Source: Magnetospirillum sp. | Lineage (GTDB): Bacteria > Pseudomonadota > Alphaproteobacteria > Rhodospirillales > Magnetospirillaceae | Direction: 5' to 3' | DNA length: 27,607 nt | Assembly: GCA_016183945.1 (NCBI GenBank) | Contig: JACPDP010000046.1 | Coordinates: forward strand, 1 to 27,607 | Shown here: one piece after another, positions 16,228-25,472 of the stretch | Layout of the letters: each line of letters begins with the position of its first letter | Numbering within the stretch: position 1 is the first letter of the stretch | Program-made: the position numbers and the translations under genes | The notes under the pieces: generated by a model | The model's input: the letters and a program-made list of their open reading frames with translations, nothing else | Told to the model about the DNA's origin: nothing | The model's database searches: none

Positions 16228-17124
16228 TCAGTCCTCGACCTCGACGAAGGTATGACCGGGGCGACCATGGACATAGCCGTTGGCGAATTCGGCATGGGGA
16301 CACAGTTCGGCCAGTTTCGCGCCCACCCGGGTGCTGTCCATGCCACCGGCCAGGGCGGCGCGGTACAAGGCGGCCACCGCCACCATGTCGACGTTCTGCG
16401 GCGACAGCCGGAACCGCTCGATGCCCGCCGCGCGCAGGCGCGCCAGATCGGCCGAGAGGTCCATGTAGTGGTAGGACATGGTCTGGGTGCCGTTGACGGC
16501 GAGGAAGGGGTCCTCGTCGAGGGTTTCCACCGCCATGCCGTCGGGATCGTCGGCGCAGACGTACTGACAGCCGTCCTTGGCCAGGTTGCGGGCCCGCGCC
16601 GCATAGCAGCGGGCCGAGATGGCCAGCGGCAGGCGGCCGAAGGCCTGCACCTCGATCTCGGCCCTGGCGCTCGCCGCCAGACGCCCCATCACCGCGGCCG
16701 ACAGCTCCGGCGGCAGGCAGACCCGCGCCGCGCCGAGGCTCTCCAGATAGGCCAGGGTGCCCTCGTTGTAGACGTTGACCACCGGCCCGACGGCGAAGCG
16801 CCGCCCCGCCAGCATGGCCGCCACCGAGATATCGTTGGCCTCGATCATCAACCCGTCGAGGCCGGCCAGCTCGCGGGCGCCGTCCAGTTCGCGCTCGGTC
16901 ATGATCAGGGCCAGCGACGACAGCACCACCTCCTTGCCGGCGGCGCCAAGGCGCTCGATCACCTCGGGCAGGAAGGGGGCGAAGAAGGGCGTGCGCTTCG
17001 AGCACACCACCTCGCCGACGCAGACACTGTCCACCGCCGCCTCGTCGGCGATGCGGAAGTAGAAGTCGCGCATCTTCTCGGGCGCCCAGTTGAACAGCAC
17101 TGGCCCCAGGGTCAGTTTGCTCAC
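16228..17124 (-). CDS. ubiV: Ubiquinone biosynthesis protein UbiV (U32 family, Fe-S)
   Basis: A 298-residue U32-family protein. Cysteines 41, 173, 186 and 190 (GEVVCSKR, SARCYAARARN, DGCQYVC) reproduce the 13- and 4-residue spacing of the [4Fe-4S] ligands in E. coli UbiV. With UbiU it forms the complex that hydroxylates ubiquinone precursors without oxygen, using prephenate as oxygen donor. The start is GTG at 17124, forming a GTGA overlap with the ubiU stop, so translation is coupled; no in-frame ATG fits better. Although related sequences are labelled peptidase U32, the neighbour genes and cysteine pattern make the ubiquinone role the better call. Confidence 0.95.
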   Translation of the reverse strand: MSKLTLGPVLFNWAPEKMRDFYFRIADEAAVDSVCVGEVVCSKRTPFFAPFLPEVIERLGAAGKEVVLSSLALIMTERELDGARELAGLDGLMIEANDISVAAMLAGRRFAVGPVVNVYNEGTLAYLESLGAARVCLPPELSAAVMGRLAASARAEIEVQAFGRLPLAISARCYAARARNLAKDGCQYVCADDPDGMAVETLDEDPFLAVNGTQTMSYHYMDLSADLARLRAAGIERFRLSPQNVDMVAVAALYRAALAGGMDSTRVGAKLAELCPHAEFANGYVHGRPGHTFVEVED

Positions 17125-18119
17125 CGCCAGGCCCTCTCATAGGCGCCGGTGGTTTGGCGACCGCCCTCGGTGATGCGCTCCAGGTCGATGTCGGGCAGCG
17201 GCCGGCCGGCCATCACCGCGTCGATGGCGGTGCGGAAGGCCTGCACCACCGCGGCGACATAGGCCCGCCCGCGCTGGCGTCCCTCGATCTTGAGGGCGGT
17301 GACGCCGGCCTTGATCAACTCGGGCAGCATGGGCAGCGTGTTCAGCGAGGTGGGCTCCTCGAACAGGTAGCTGGCCTTTCCCCCCGCCAGGAAGCGCCCC
17401 TTGCACAGGGTGGGATAGCCGGCCGGCTCGTTGTGGCCGAACTTGTTGATGGTGAAGCCGCCCAGCTCCGAGGTGATGCCCTGCGGCGTCTCGTTGTAGC
17501 GCACGTCCGAAGCCGGCGAGCACACCCCGTTCATGTTGGGGGACTGGCCGGTGACGTAGGACGACAGCGAGCAGCGCCCCTCGGCCATGACGCACAGGCC
17601 GCCGAACACGAACACTTCGGTTTCGATGGGGCGGATCTTGCCGTTGATGGCGGCGATCTCCTGGACGGTGAGCACGCGCGGCAGCACCACCCGCTTGACC
17701 CCGAACCGCTCGGCGTAGAAGCGGATCGCCTCGGGGTTGGAGGCGGCGGCCTGCACCGACAGGTGCAGCCGCAGATCCTTGTGGGTGCGGGCGGCGTAGT
17801 CGATCAGCCCGATATCGGCCAGGATCACCGCGTCGGCGCCCAGGCTGGCGGCGTCGTCCACCGCCTTGTGCCACAGCTCTGGCTCGCCGGCGCGCGGGAA
17901 GGTGTTGATGGCCACCAGCACCTTGGCGCCCTTGGCGTGGGCGTGGCTGACGCCCTCGGCCAGCTCGGGCCGGCTGAAATTCAGTCCGGGGAAGTTGCGG
18001 GCGTTGGTCTCGTCGCGATAGCCGACATAGACGCAGTCGGCACCGGCGTCGACGGCGCTGCGCAGCGCCGCCGGGGTGCCGGCGGGGCAGACCAGTTCGG
18101 GGCGCACCAGGCCGGTCAT
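17121..18119 (-). CDS. ubiU: Ubiquinone biosynthesis protein UbiU (U32 family, Fe-S)
   Basis: A 332-residue U32-family protein, partner of UbiV in oxygen-independent hydroxylation of the ubiquinone ring. The four cluster ligands are C176, C183, C200 and C239 (GGLCVMAEGRCS, MNGVCSP, PTLCKGRF). Their spacing of 7, 17 and 39 equals that in E. coli UbiU. Other family marks are ELVCPAGTPAALRSAVDAGAD at the N-terminus, HLSVQAAASN and LKIEGRQRGRAYV. It overlaps the ubiT stop as ATGA and the ubiV start as GTGA, so all three genes are translated in series. Confidence 0.96.
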   Translation of the reverse strand: MTGLVRPELVCPAGTPAALRSAVDAGADCVYVGYRDETNARNFPGLNFSRPELAEGVSHAHAKGAKVLVAINTFPRAGEPELWHKAVDDAASLGADAVILADIGLIDYAARTHKDLRLHLSVQAAASNPEAIRFYAERFGVKRVVLPRVLTVQEIAAINGKIRPIETEVFVFGGLCVMAEGRCSLSSYVTGQSPNMNGVCSPASDVRYNETPQGITSELGGFTINKFGHNEPAGYPTLCKGRFLAGGKASYLFEEPTSLNTLPMLPELIKAGVTALKIEGRQRGRAYVAAVVQAFRTAIDAVMAGRPLPDIDLERITEGGRQTTGAYERAWR

Positions 18120-18802
18120 GACGGCACAGCCCCCCCGGCATTGCTTTGACCGGCACGGCGGCTGGCCTTGCGGATCGCCTTGAGTTCGGTTTCCAGCTCG
18201 GCGATGCGGGCGGCCTGGGCGTCGGCGTCCTTGCGCGCCGGAGCCAGCAGGGCCGCGCGCAGGGTGTCGAAATCCTCGCGCATCCGGCAGGCCAGCCCGG
18301 CGGCGGCCCCCATCACGGCGCGGGCGGGGCGGCCGAACGGCCCCAGCACGGCGGCGAAGTCCTCCATCAGGTCGATGCCGGCCCCGTCGATGGCGTTGCG
18401 CAGCGCCACCACCACCTCGGTGTCGCCCTCGATGATCAACTGGCGCGAGAAGAACAGCGCGTCGCCGTCCACCCGGCCCTCGGCCAGGGCGATCAGCATG
18501 TCGAGCGGGCCGCGGATGGTGGCCGCCACCTCGCCGGGATCGACCTCGCGCCGCACCGTCATGCGCGGCTGCTCGGGGTCCAGCTCCAGCAGGATGGCGA
18601 AGGGCAGGTCAACCGGGTCGATGCACACCGCCCGGTCGCCCCAGGCCGCCATGCGCTCCAGGATGTCGGGATGGCGCTTGCGCACCGCCTTGATCATGGC
18701 GTCGAACACCGGCTGCAGCAGCGACGGCCGCACCGGCTTCAGCGCCAGCCCGAGCAGCAGCACGGGGGTGAAGGGGGGTGTCATCGGCCTGGCGTGGGTC
18801 AT
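18116..18802 (-). CDS. ubiT: SCP2-domain ubiquinone accessory factor UbiT
   Basis: A 228-residue protein with an SCP2-type lipid-binding domain at about 35-150; the segment DALFFSRQLIIEGDTE (114-129) is the hallmark shared with E. coli UbiT (YhbT). UbiT binds lipids and is needed for anaerobic ubiquinone synthesis with UbiU and UbiV, encoded next by ATGA overlap. A C-terminal extension (185-215, KDADAQAARIAELETELKAI) is predicted to be coiled coil and is longer than in E. coli. Start choice: ATGs at 18850 and 18841 lie upstream of, or inside, the FNR-dependent promoter at 18826-18875 and would not be transcribed. The ATG at 18802 gives a 24-base leader and has AAGG about 6 bases upstream; 18784 is a weaker alternative. 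Confidence 0.9.
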   Translation of the reverse strand: MTHARPMTPPFTPVLLLGLALKPVRPSLLQPVFDAMIKAVRKRHPDILERMAAWGDRAVCIDPVDLPFAILLELDPEQPRMTVRREVDPGEVAATIRGPLDMLIALAEGRVDGDALFFSRQLIIEGDTEVVVALRNAIDGAGIDLMEDFAAVLGPFGRPARAVMGAAAGLACRMREDFDTLRAALLAPARKDADAQAARIAELETELKAIRKASRRAGQSNAGGAVPS

Positions 18803-18825
18803 GGGCCTTCGGGCTCCGATTCGAT

Positions 18826-18875
18826 GCCAACGATTATCCATACGCGTCATAGCCGGGCGCGTTGATCGCCGTCAA
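18826..18875 (-). promoter_or_regulatory. FNR/FixK-type box and -10 element of ubiTUV
   Basis: On the minus strand TTGACGGCGATCAA (18875-18862) matches the FNR/FixK/Anr consensus TTGAT-N4-ATCAA in nine of ten defined positions. A -10 hexamer GATAAT lies at 18838-18833. The box centre is about 30 bases above the -10, close to the -41.5 position of class II activator sites, with transcription predicted to start near 18826. Control by an oxygen-sensing Crp/Fnr regulator suits an oxygen-independent ubiquinone operon. Confidence 0.75.
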
Positions 18876-19002
18876 GCGACGGGCCCGGTGACCAAGGGAC
18901 GGGCAGCGCATTCCCTGGTCGGTTCCCCATCCTAATATAATCGGCGCCGAATGGCTTGCGGCGATCGTCCCTGCGACGCCACCCGCTCAGCATGACGTCC
19001 TC

Positions 19003-21043
<2,041 letters not shown>

Positions 21044-21054
21044 GTTCATTCCGC

Positions 21055-21801
21055 ATGGCGCCTGACCGCAAGCCCCTCGCCCTGGTCACCCGCCCCCGCG
21101 AAGATTCCGAGGCGGTGGCGAAGGCTTTGGCCGAGCGCGGGCTCGACATCATGGTCGAGCCGTTGCTCGATATCCTCCCCCTCGACGGCGTCGCCATCGA
21201 CACTTGCGGCGTCCAGGGTATTCTCGGCACCAGCGCCAACGGCATCCGCGCCCTGGCCCGGGTGCTGCCGGATCGCGCCATTCCGGTGTTCGCGGTGGGC
21301 GACGCCTCGGCCCGGGTGGCGCGCGAGCTGGGCTACACCGCGGTGGAGAGCGCCGGCGGCGACGTCGACACCCTGGCCGAACTGGTCGCCGCCCGCACGC
21401 AGCCCTCCGCCGGCGCCCTGCTGCATGCCGCCGGCACGGCGGTGGCCGGCGATCTGGCGGGGCGATTGGGCGGCAAGGGGTTCGAGGTTCGCCGCGTCGT
21501 GCTCTATGAGGCCCGCACCGCCACCCGGCTGTCGCCCGTCCTCAGCGCGGCCCTGGCGGCCGGCGCGATCGATCTCGCACTGTTTTTCTCTCCCCGCACC
21601 GCCGCGACCTTTGCTACCCTCGTGCGAGACGCCGGGGCGGCAGGGGAGCTGACCCGCATCGCCGCCTACGGCCTCAGTGCCAATGTGGCGCGCGAACTGG
21701 CGTCGCTGCCCTGGCGAGTCTTGCGGACCGCCGCCCAACCGACCCAGGCCGCGCTGTTGGCGGCCCTCGACGACGACCTAGGAACGGACCTTCGCGCATG
21801 A
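21055..21801 (+). CDS. hemD: Uroporphyrinogen-III synthase
   Basis: A 248-residue protein of the poorly conserved HemD family, which closes hydroxymethylbilane to uroporphyrinogen III with inversion of ring D. Supporting patches are LVTRPREDSEAVAKALAERG at the start, ILGTSANGIRALA, VFAVGDASARVARELGY, the midpoint GALLHAAGTAVAGDLAGRL, RRVVLYEAR and DLALFFSPRTAATF. Position directly after hemC strongly supports the call. The start is uncertain: ATG at 21055 is used here, but a GTG at 21040 would overlap the hemC stop as GTGA, the pattern used elsewhere in this window. The stop overlaps the next start as ATGA. Confidence 0.92.
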   Translation: MAPDRKPLALVTRPREDSEAVAKALAERGLDIMVEPLLDILPLDGVAIDTCGVQGILGTSANGIRALARVLPDRAIPVFAVGDASARVARELGYTAVESAGGDVDTLAELVAARTQPSAGALLHAAGTAVAGDLAGRLGGKGFEVRRVVLYEARTATRLSPVLSAALAAGAIDLALFFSPRTAATFATLVRDAGAAGELTRIAAYGLSANVARELASLPWRVLRTAAQPTQAALLAALDDDLGTDLRA

Positions 21802-22889
21802 CCCAGGAGCCGACCGAGCCGACCGCGACCTCCGTGCCGGCGCCAGACCTTCCGCCACCCGAGGTCGCGCCGGCCGCCCAGGCTCCGGAGACGGCGCCCA
21901 AGCGCGCCTCGTGGGGCGGGCTGATCGCCGTGGTGGTGCTGGCCCTGTTGGCGGCGGCGGCCACCGTCACCTATCCGCGCTGGAGCGCCCAGTTCGACTT
22001 CGCCACCACCATGGCGCCGCCGCCGAAGCCGCCGGTGGTGCAGCCGGCCAACGAGGTGGCTGCGCTGCAGTCCGAACTGCTCCAGACCCGCGAGCGCCTG
22101 CGCCAGCTTGAGGCGCGGCTGTCGCAGCCCGTCGCCGCGCCCGCCCATGACGAGTCCCGCGTCGCCGCCCTGGAAGCCGCCCTGGTCGCAATTCAGGCGC
22201 GGCCGCAGGTGCCGGCCCGGCTGGTGGACGAGGTCGAGGGCCTGTCGCGCCAGGTGGTCGAGTTGCGCAAGACCGCCGCCGACGCCGCCGCGGTGCTGCG
22301 GCTGGCCGACCGCATCGAGCAGACCGAGGCCAGTGTGCGCGAGCTGTCGCAGCGCCGCGCCTCGGCGGTGGCGATGCTGCTGGCGGTGGGGCAACTGCGC
22401 GAGACCGTCAACATGGGCTATCCGTTCGATGCCGAGCTGCGGGCGCTGAAGGCCATCGCCCACCCGGACGAGGCGGTGCAGAAGGCGGTCGACGCCCTGG
22501 CCGAGCGCGCCGCCGCCGGCATTCCCACCCGCATGGTGCTGGCCGAGCGCTTCTGGCCGCTGGCGCCCCGGGTGGTGCGCGCCGAGGCGCTGCCGCAGGG
22601 CGACACCTGGTGGCGGGCGACGCTGAACCGCCTGCTGTCGCTGGTCACCATCCGCCGCGAAGATGGTGCCGCCGCCGGCGAGACCGCCGCCGCGGTGGCG
22701 GCCCGCGCCGAGGCCCGGCTCTCCGAGGGCGACCTTGCCGCCGCCGCCGCCGAGCTGTCCGGCCTGTCCGGCGGTCCCGCCGAGGTGGCGGGGCACTGGC
22801 TGGCCGATGCCCGGGCGCGGGTCGCCGCCGAAAGGGCGCTGGCGGACCTCACCGCCCATACCATTGCGCTCACCGGCGCGGGGCGTTGA
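21798..22889 (+). CDS. Alphaproteobacterial Mic60 (mitofilin) inner-membrane protein
   Basis: A 363-residue protein with the Mic60 layout. It has a proline/alanine-rich cytoplasmic N-terminus (1-37), one transmembrane helix (about 39-60, GGLIAVVVLALLAAAATVTY), a periplasmic coiled coil (about 85-185) and a C-terminal mitofilin-like domain (about 190-350, including AVGQLRETVNMGYPF and DTWWRATLNRLLSLVTIRR). Bacterial Mic60 shapes intracytoplasmic membranes and is the ancestor of mitochondrial cristae-junction Mic60. Its place between hemD and hemY is the usual alphaproteobacterial context. The ATG overlaps the hemD stop (ATGA), and hemY starts one base after its stop. Confidence 0.88.
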   Translation: MTQEPTEPTATSVPAPDLPPPEVAPAAQAPETAPKRASWGGLIAVVVLALLAAAATVTYPRWSAQFDFATTMAPPPKPPVVQPANEVAALQSELLQTRERLRQLEARLSQPVAAPAHDESRVAALEAALVAIQARPQVPARLVDEVEGLSRQVVELRKTAADAAAVLRLADRIEQTEASVRELSQRRASAVAMLLAVGQLRETVNMGYPFDAELRALKAIAHPDEAVQKAVDALAERAAAGIPTRMVLAERFWPLAPRVVRAEALPQGDTWWRATLNRLLSLVTIRREDGAAAGETAAAVAARAEARLSEGDLAAAAAELSGLSGGPAEVAGHWLADARARVAAERALADLTAHTIALTGAGR

Positions 22890-22890
22890 C

Positions 22891-24162
22891 ATGAAGCGCC
22901 TCATCCTCTTCGTGCTGACCGTCGCCGTCCTGGTGGCCGGCGCGGTGTGGCTGGCCGACCGGCCGGGCGAGGTCACCGTCCACTGGCAGGGCTGGCGGGT
23001 CGATACCACCGTGCCGGTGCTGGTGTTGGCGCTGGTGCTGCTGCTGGCCGCCATCGAGGTGCTGCTGCGGCTGGGTCGCGTGGTGGTGGGCGGCCCCGCC
23101 CGTCTGTTGGCGGCGCGGCGGGCGCGCCGGGTGCGCGACGGCTACCGCGCCCTGTCCGATGGACTGGCGGCGGTGGCGGCGGGCAATCGCGAGACTTCGC
23201 GCAAGCTGGCGAAAAGGGCCGACCGCCTGTTGGCCGACCGCTCGCTGACCGGGCTGCTCACCGCCCAGGCGGCCGAGCTGGCCGGCGATCAGGCCGAGGC
23301 GCGTCGCCGCTTCGAGGACATGGTCGGCCGCCCCGAAACCGCCTTTCTCGGCCTCAAGGGCCTGCTGGACCTGGCGCTGAAGGACAACGACCACGACAAG
23401 GCGCTGGACTACGCACGGCGTGCCTGGGCGCTGCAGCCGGGCGGCGAGGGGCTGGCCGCCACCCTGTTCCAGTTGCAGGCCGGCGCCGGCCAGTGGTCGG
23501 AGGCGGAACTCACCCTCGACGAGGCCCGCCGCCGCAAGGCGATGACGCTGCCCGATCTCGGCCGCCGCCGCGCCCTGGTGCTGGACGCCCGCGCCGCCGC
23601 CGAAACCGCCTGCGCCTCGGACGCATTGTCGCTGGCGGTGAAGGCGCACGAGGCCGATCCCGCCTTCGTGCCGGCCGCGGTGCGGGCGGCGCGGCTGCTC
23701 ACCGCCGCCGGCAAGGAGCGCAAGGCCCGCGCCATCGTCGAGGCTGCCTTCCGTATCGCTCCCCATCCCGAACTGGCCGCCGCCTGGGCGACGCTGGTCC
23801 CCGACGAGGCGCCGCTGGAGCGGGTCAAGCGCATGGAGCGTCTGGTCAAAGTCAACCCGCAGGCTCCGGACGGCCACATCGCCCTGGCCGAAGCCGCCCT
23901 GGCCGCCCGCCTGTGGGGTCAGGCCCGCACCCATCTGGAAACCGCATTGGGCCAGCGCAACGGCCAGGCCGCCTATCGCCTGCTGGCCAGCATCGAGCGC
24001 GACGAGAAGAAGGACGAGGTCGCCGCGCAGGGCTGGCTGGCCAAGGCGGCCGAGGCCGCCGCCGACCCGGCCTGGCGGTGCGCCCGCTGCGACGGCGTTG
24101 CCGCCGCCTTCGCTCCCGCCTGCCCGAAATGCGGCGCCGTCGATGCCCTGGCGTGGCGCTGA
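22891..24162 (+). CDS. hemY: HemY-like membrane TPR protein with C-terminal zinc ribbon
   Basis: A 423-residue protein of the proteobacterial HemY family (not the protoporphyrinogen oxidase of the same name). Two transmembrane helices (about 3-22 and 42-62) and the HemY_N region with the signature VTVHWQGWRVDTTVPVLVLA precede a helical TPR-rich body (about 100-390). The tail carries a zinc-ribbon pattern C397xxC400...C411xxC414. HemY proteins are linked to haem synthesis genes but their activity is not settled; a scaffold or quality-control role is inferred from the repeats. It ends the hemC-hemD-mic60 unit and its TGA abuts the convergent acyltransferase stop. Confidence 0.9.
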   Translation: MKRLILFVLTVAVLVAGAVWLADRPGEVTVHWQGWRVDTTVPVLVLALVLLLAAIEVLLRLGRVVVGGPARLLAARRARRVRDGYRALSDGLAAVAAGNRETSRKLAKRADRLLADRSLTGLLTAQAAELAGDQAEARRRFEDMVGRPETAFLGLKGLLDLALKDNDHDKALDYARRAWALQPGGEGLAATLFQLQAGAGQWSEAELTLDEARRRKAMTLPDLGRRRALVLDARAAAETACASDALSLAVKAHEADPAFVPAAVRAARLLTAAGKERKARAIVEAAFRIAPHPELAAAWATLVPDEAPLERVKRMERLVKVNPQAPDGHIALAEAALAARLWGQARTHLETALGQRNGQAAYRLLASIERDEKKDEVAAQGWLAKAAEAAADPAWRCARCDGVAAAFAPACPKCGAVDALAWR

Positions 24163-25275
24163 TCACCGCGGCCCCAGCCATCTCCGCCCTGGCATCTCCA
24201 CCCAGCGATAGGTGAGCGCCGACAGCCCGACCACGGTGGCGAGGTAGGTCAGCGCCAGGGCGTCGCCGCCCCACGGGCCGTTCAGCACCAGCAGCACGCG
24301 GGTCTGGCCGTTGACCTCGATGGGGGCGGTGAACGAGGCGTGCAGCAGCTTCTCGGCCAGGTTCACCGCCCGGCCCAATGCCACCAGCAGCAGGGTGTGG
24401 ATCATGTAGATGGAATACGACCACTGGCCCAAGGCCTGGGCCGGGCCGCCGGCCAGCAGGCGGGAGAGGAAGCCTTGCTCGAAGGCGAACACCGCCACCA
24501 CCGCGGCGAACACCAGCGGCGCCGCCAGCGAGGGCGGCTCGCGGTCGACGGCGGCGATGAAGGCCACCACCAGACCCACCACGCTGGCCTCCAGCAGGCC
24601 GGCCGCCGGCAGCCGCCAGCCCAGGCGCGGCGTGACCAGATGGTGGACCAGCGCCCCCAGGAAAAAGCCGTAGACGCAGCGGAACAGGCTGAAGTCCTCG
24701 ATGGTATGCAGGTACTCGCGCGAGAAGGCGGCCACCACGGCGAAGCCGGCCACCGAGACCGCCAGCAGGATCGGCCCGCGCCGCGCCAGCCCGGCCAGCG
24801 CCACCAGCCCGAACAGGATGTAGGTGTTGAACTCGGTGCTGATGGACCAACTGGGGAAGTTCCAGGTGGCCACGTCGTGCAGGCCGAGGGCGTGGACCAG
24901 CGCCAGGTTGCTCGCCACCGCCGGCCATGAGGTCTCGCCCGAGAAGGGCGGGTTGTGGGCGACGATGCCGGCCTGGCTCATGGCCAGCGCCTTCGCCCCC
25001 TCCAGGGCCACCATGGCCGCCAGCACCGCCGCATGCAGCGGCCACAGCCGGGCGAAGCGGCGGCGCACGAAGCGTCCCAGCTCGGCCGGCCCGGTCAGCC
25101 GTTTGCCGTAGGCGTGGGCGATGACGAAGCCCGACAGCACGAAGAAAAAATCGACGAACATCCAGGAGTGCCGCAGGAACGGCAGCGGGAACAGGTGGCT
25201 GTCGGCATGCAGGTGATGCAGCGCCACCACCAGCGCACAAACGCCCCGCCAGCCGTCGAGGACGGAAAAGCGCAT
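24163..25275 (-). CDS. Acyltransferase 3 family membrane protein (OafA/YrhL-like)
   Basis: A 370-residue multi-pass inner-membrane protein with about ten hydrophobic helices. The start LDGWRGVCALVVALHHLH contains the usual R and catalytic-type H residues of the family. Further marks are FVDFFFVLSGFVIAHAYG, FVRRRFARLWPLH, NFPSWSISTEFNTYILFG and WSYSIYMIHTLLL near the end. Such enzymes O-acylate cell-surface sugars, lipopolysaccharide, exopolysaccharide or other carriers; the substrate cannot be told. It is monocistronic, convergent with hemY with no base between the two stops, and preceded by the palindromic repeat at 25298-25402. Confidence 0.93.
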   Translation of the reverse strand: MRFSVLDGWRGVCALVVALHHLHADSHLFPLPFLRHSWMFVDFFFVLSGFVIAHAYGKRLTGPAELGRFVRRRFARLWPLHAAVLAAMVALEGAKALAMSQAGIVAHNPPFSGETSWPAVASNLALVHALGLHDVATWNFPSWSISTEFNTYILFGLVALAGLARRGPILLAVSVAGFAVVAAFSREYLHTIEDFSLFRCVYGFFLGALVHHLVTPRLGWRLPAAGLLEASVVGLVVAFIAAVDREPPSLAAPLVFAAVVAVFAFEQGFLSRLLAGGPAQALGQWSYSIYMIHTLLLVALGRAVNLAEKLLHASFTAPIEVNGQTRVLLVLNGPWGGDALALTYLATVVGLSALTYRWVEMPGRRWLGPR

Positions 25276-25297
25276 GGCTTCTCACTTCCAACATTTC

Positions 25298-25402
25298 CGT
25301 CACCCCCGCGAAGGCAGGGGTCCATGGTGGGGTCGGCCTCGGCGTGGACGTGGAAGCGCCGGGCGTGCCGCGGCATGGATTCCCGCCTTCGCGGGAATGA
25401 CG
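25298..25402. repeat. Palindromic intergenic repeat, copy 2 (about 105 bp)
   Basis: Left arm 25298-25326 (CGTCACCCCCGCGAAGGCAG...) and right arm 25374-25402 (CATGGATTCCCGCCTTCGCG...) are the reverse complements of the right and left arms of the copy at 112-215. They flank a 47-bp centre, against 46 bp in copy 1. It fills most of the 197-bp gap between the acyltransferase start and the methyltransferase stop; the remainder shows nothing recognisable. Confidence 0.8.
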
Positions 25403-25472
25403 GCATTTTTTCCGCGCCCGTCATGTTGAGCGCGAGCGGCGCCTGGTCTCCACGATGCAGACGGCGAAGCGG

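Noticed and set aside
25378..25420. Hairpin followed by six T residues on the plus strand, like an intrinsic terminator
   Set aside because: No plus-strand gene lies upstream; the hairpin is the arm of the dispersed repeat and the T-run is probably incidental.
25095..25424. Open frame of 109 codons on the minus strand
   Set aside because: It reads through repeat copy 2 and then out of frame into the acyltransferase gene.
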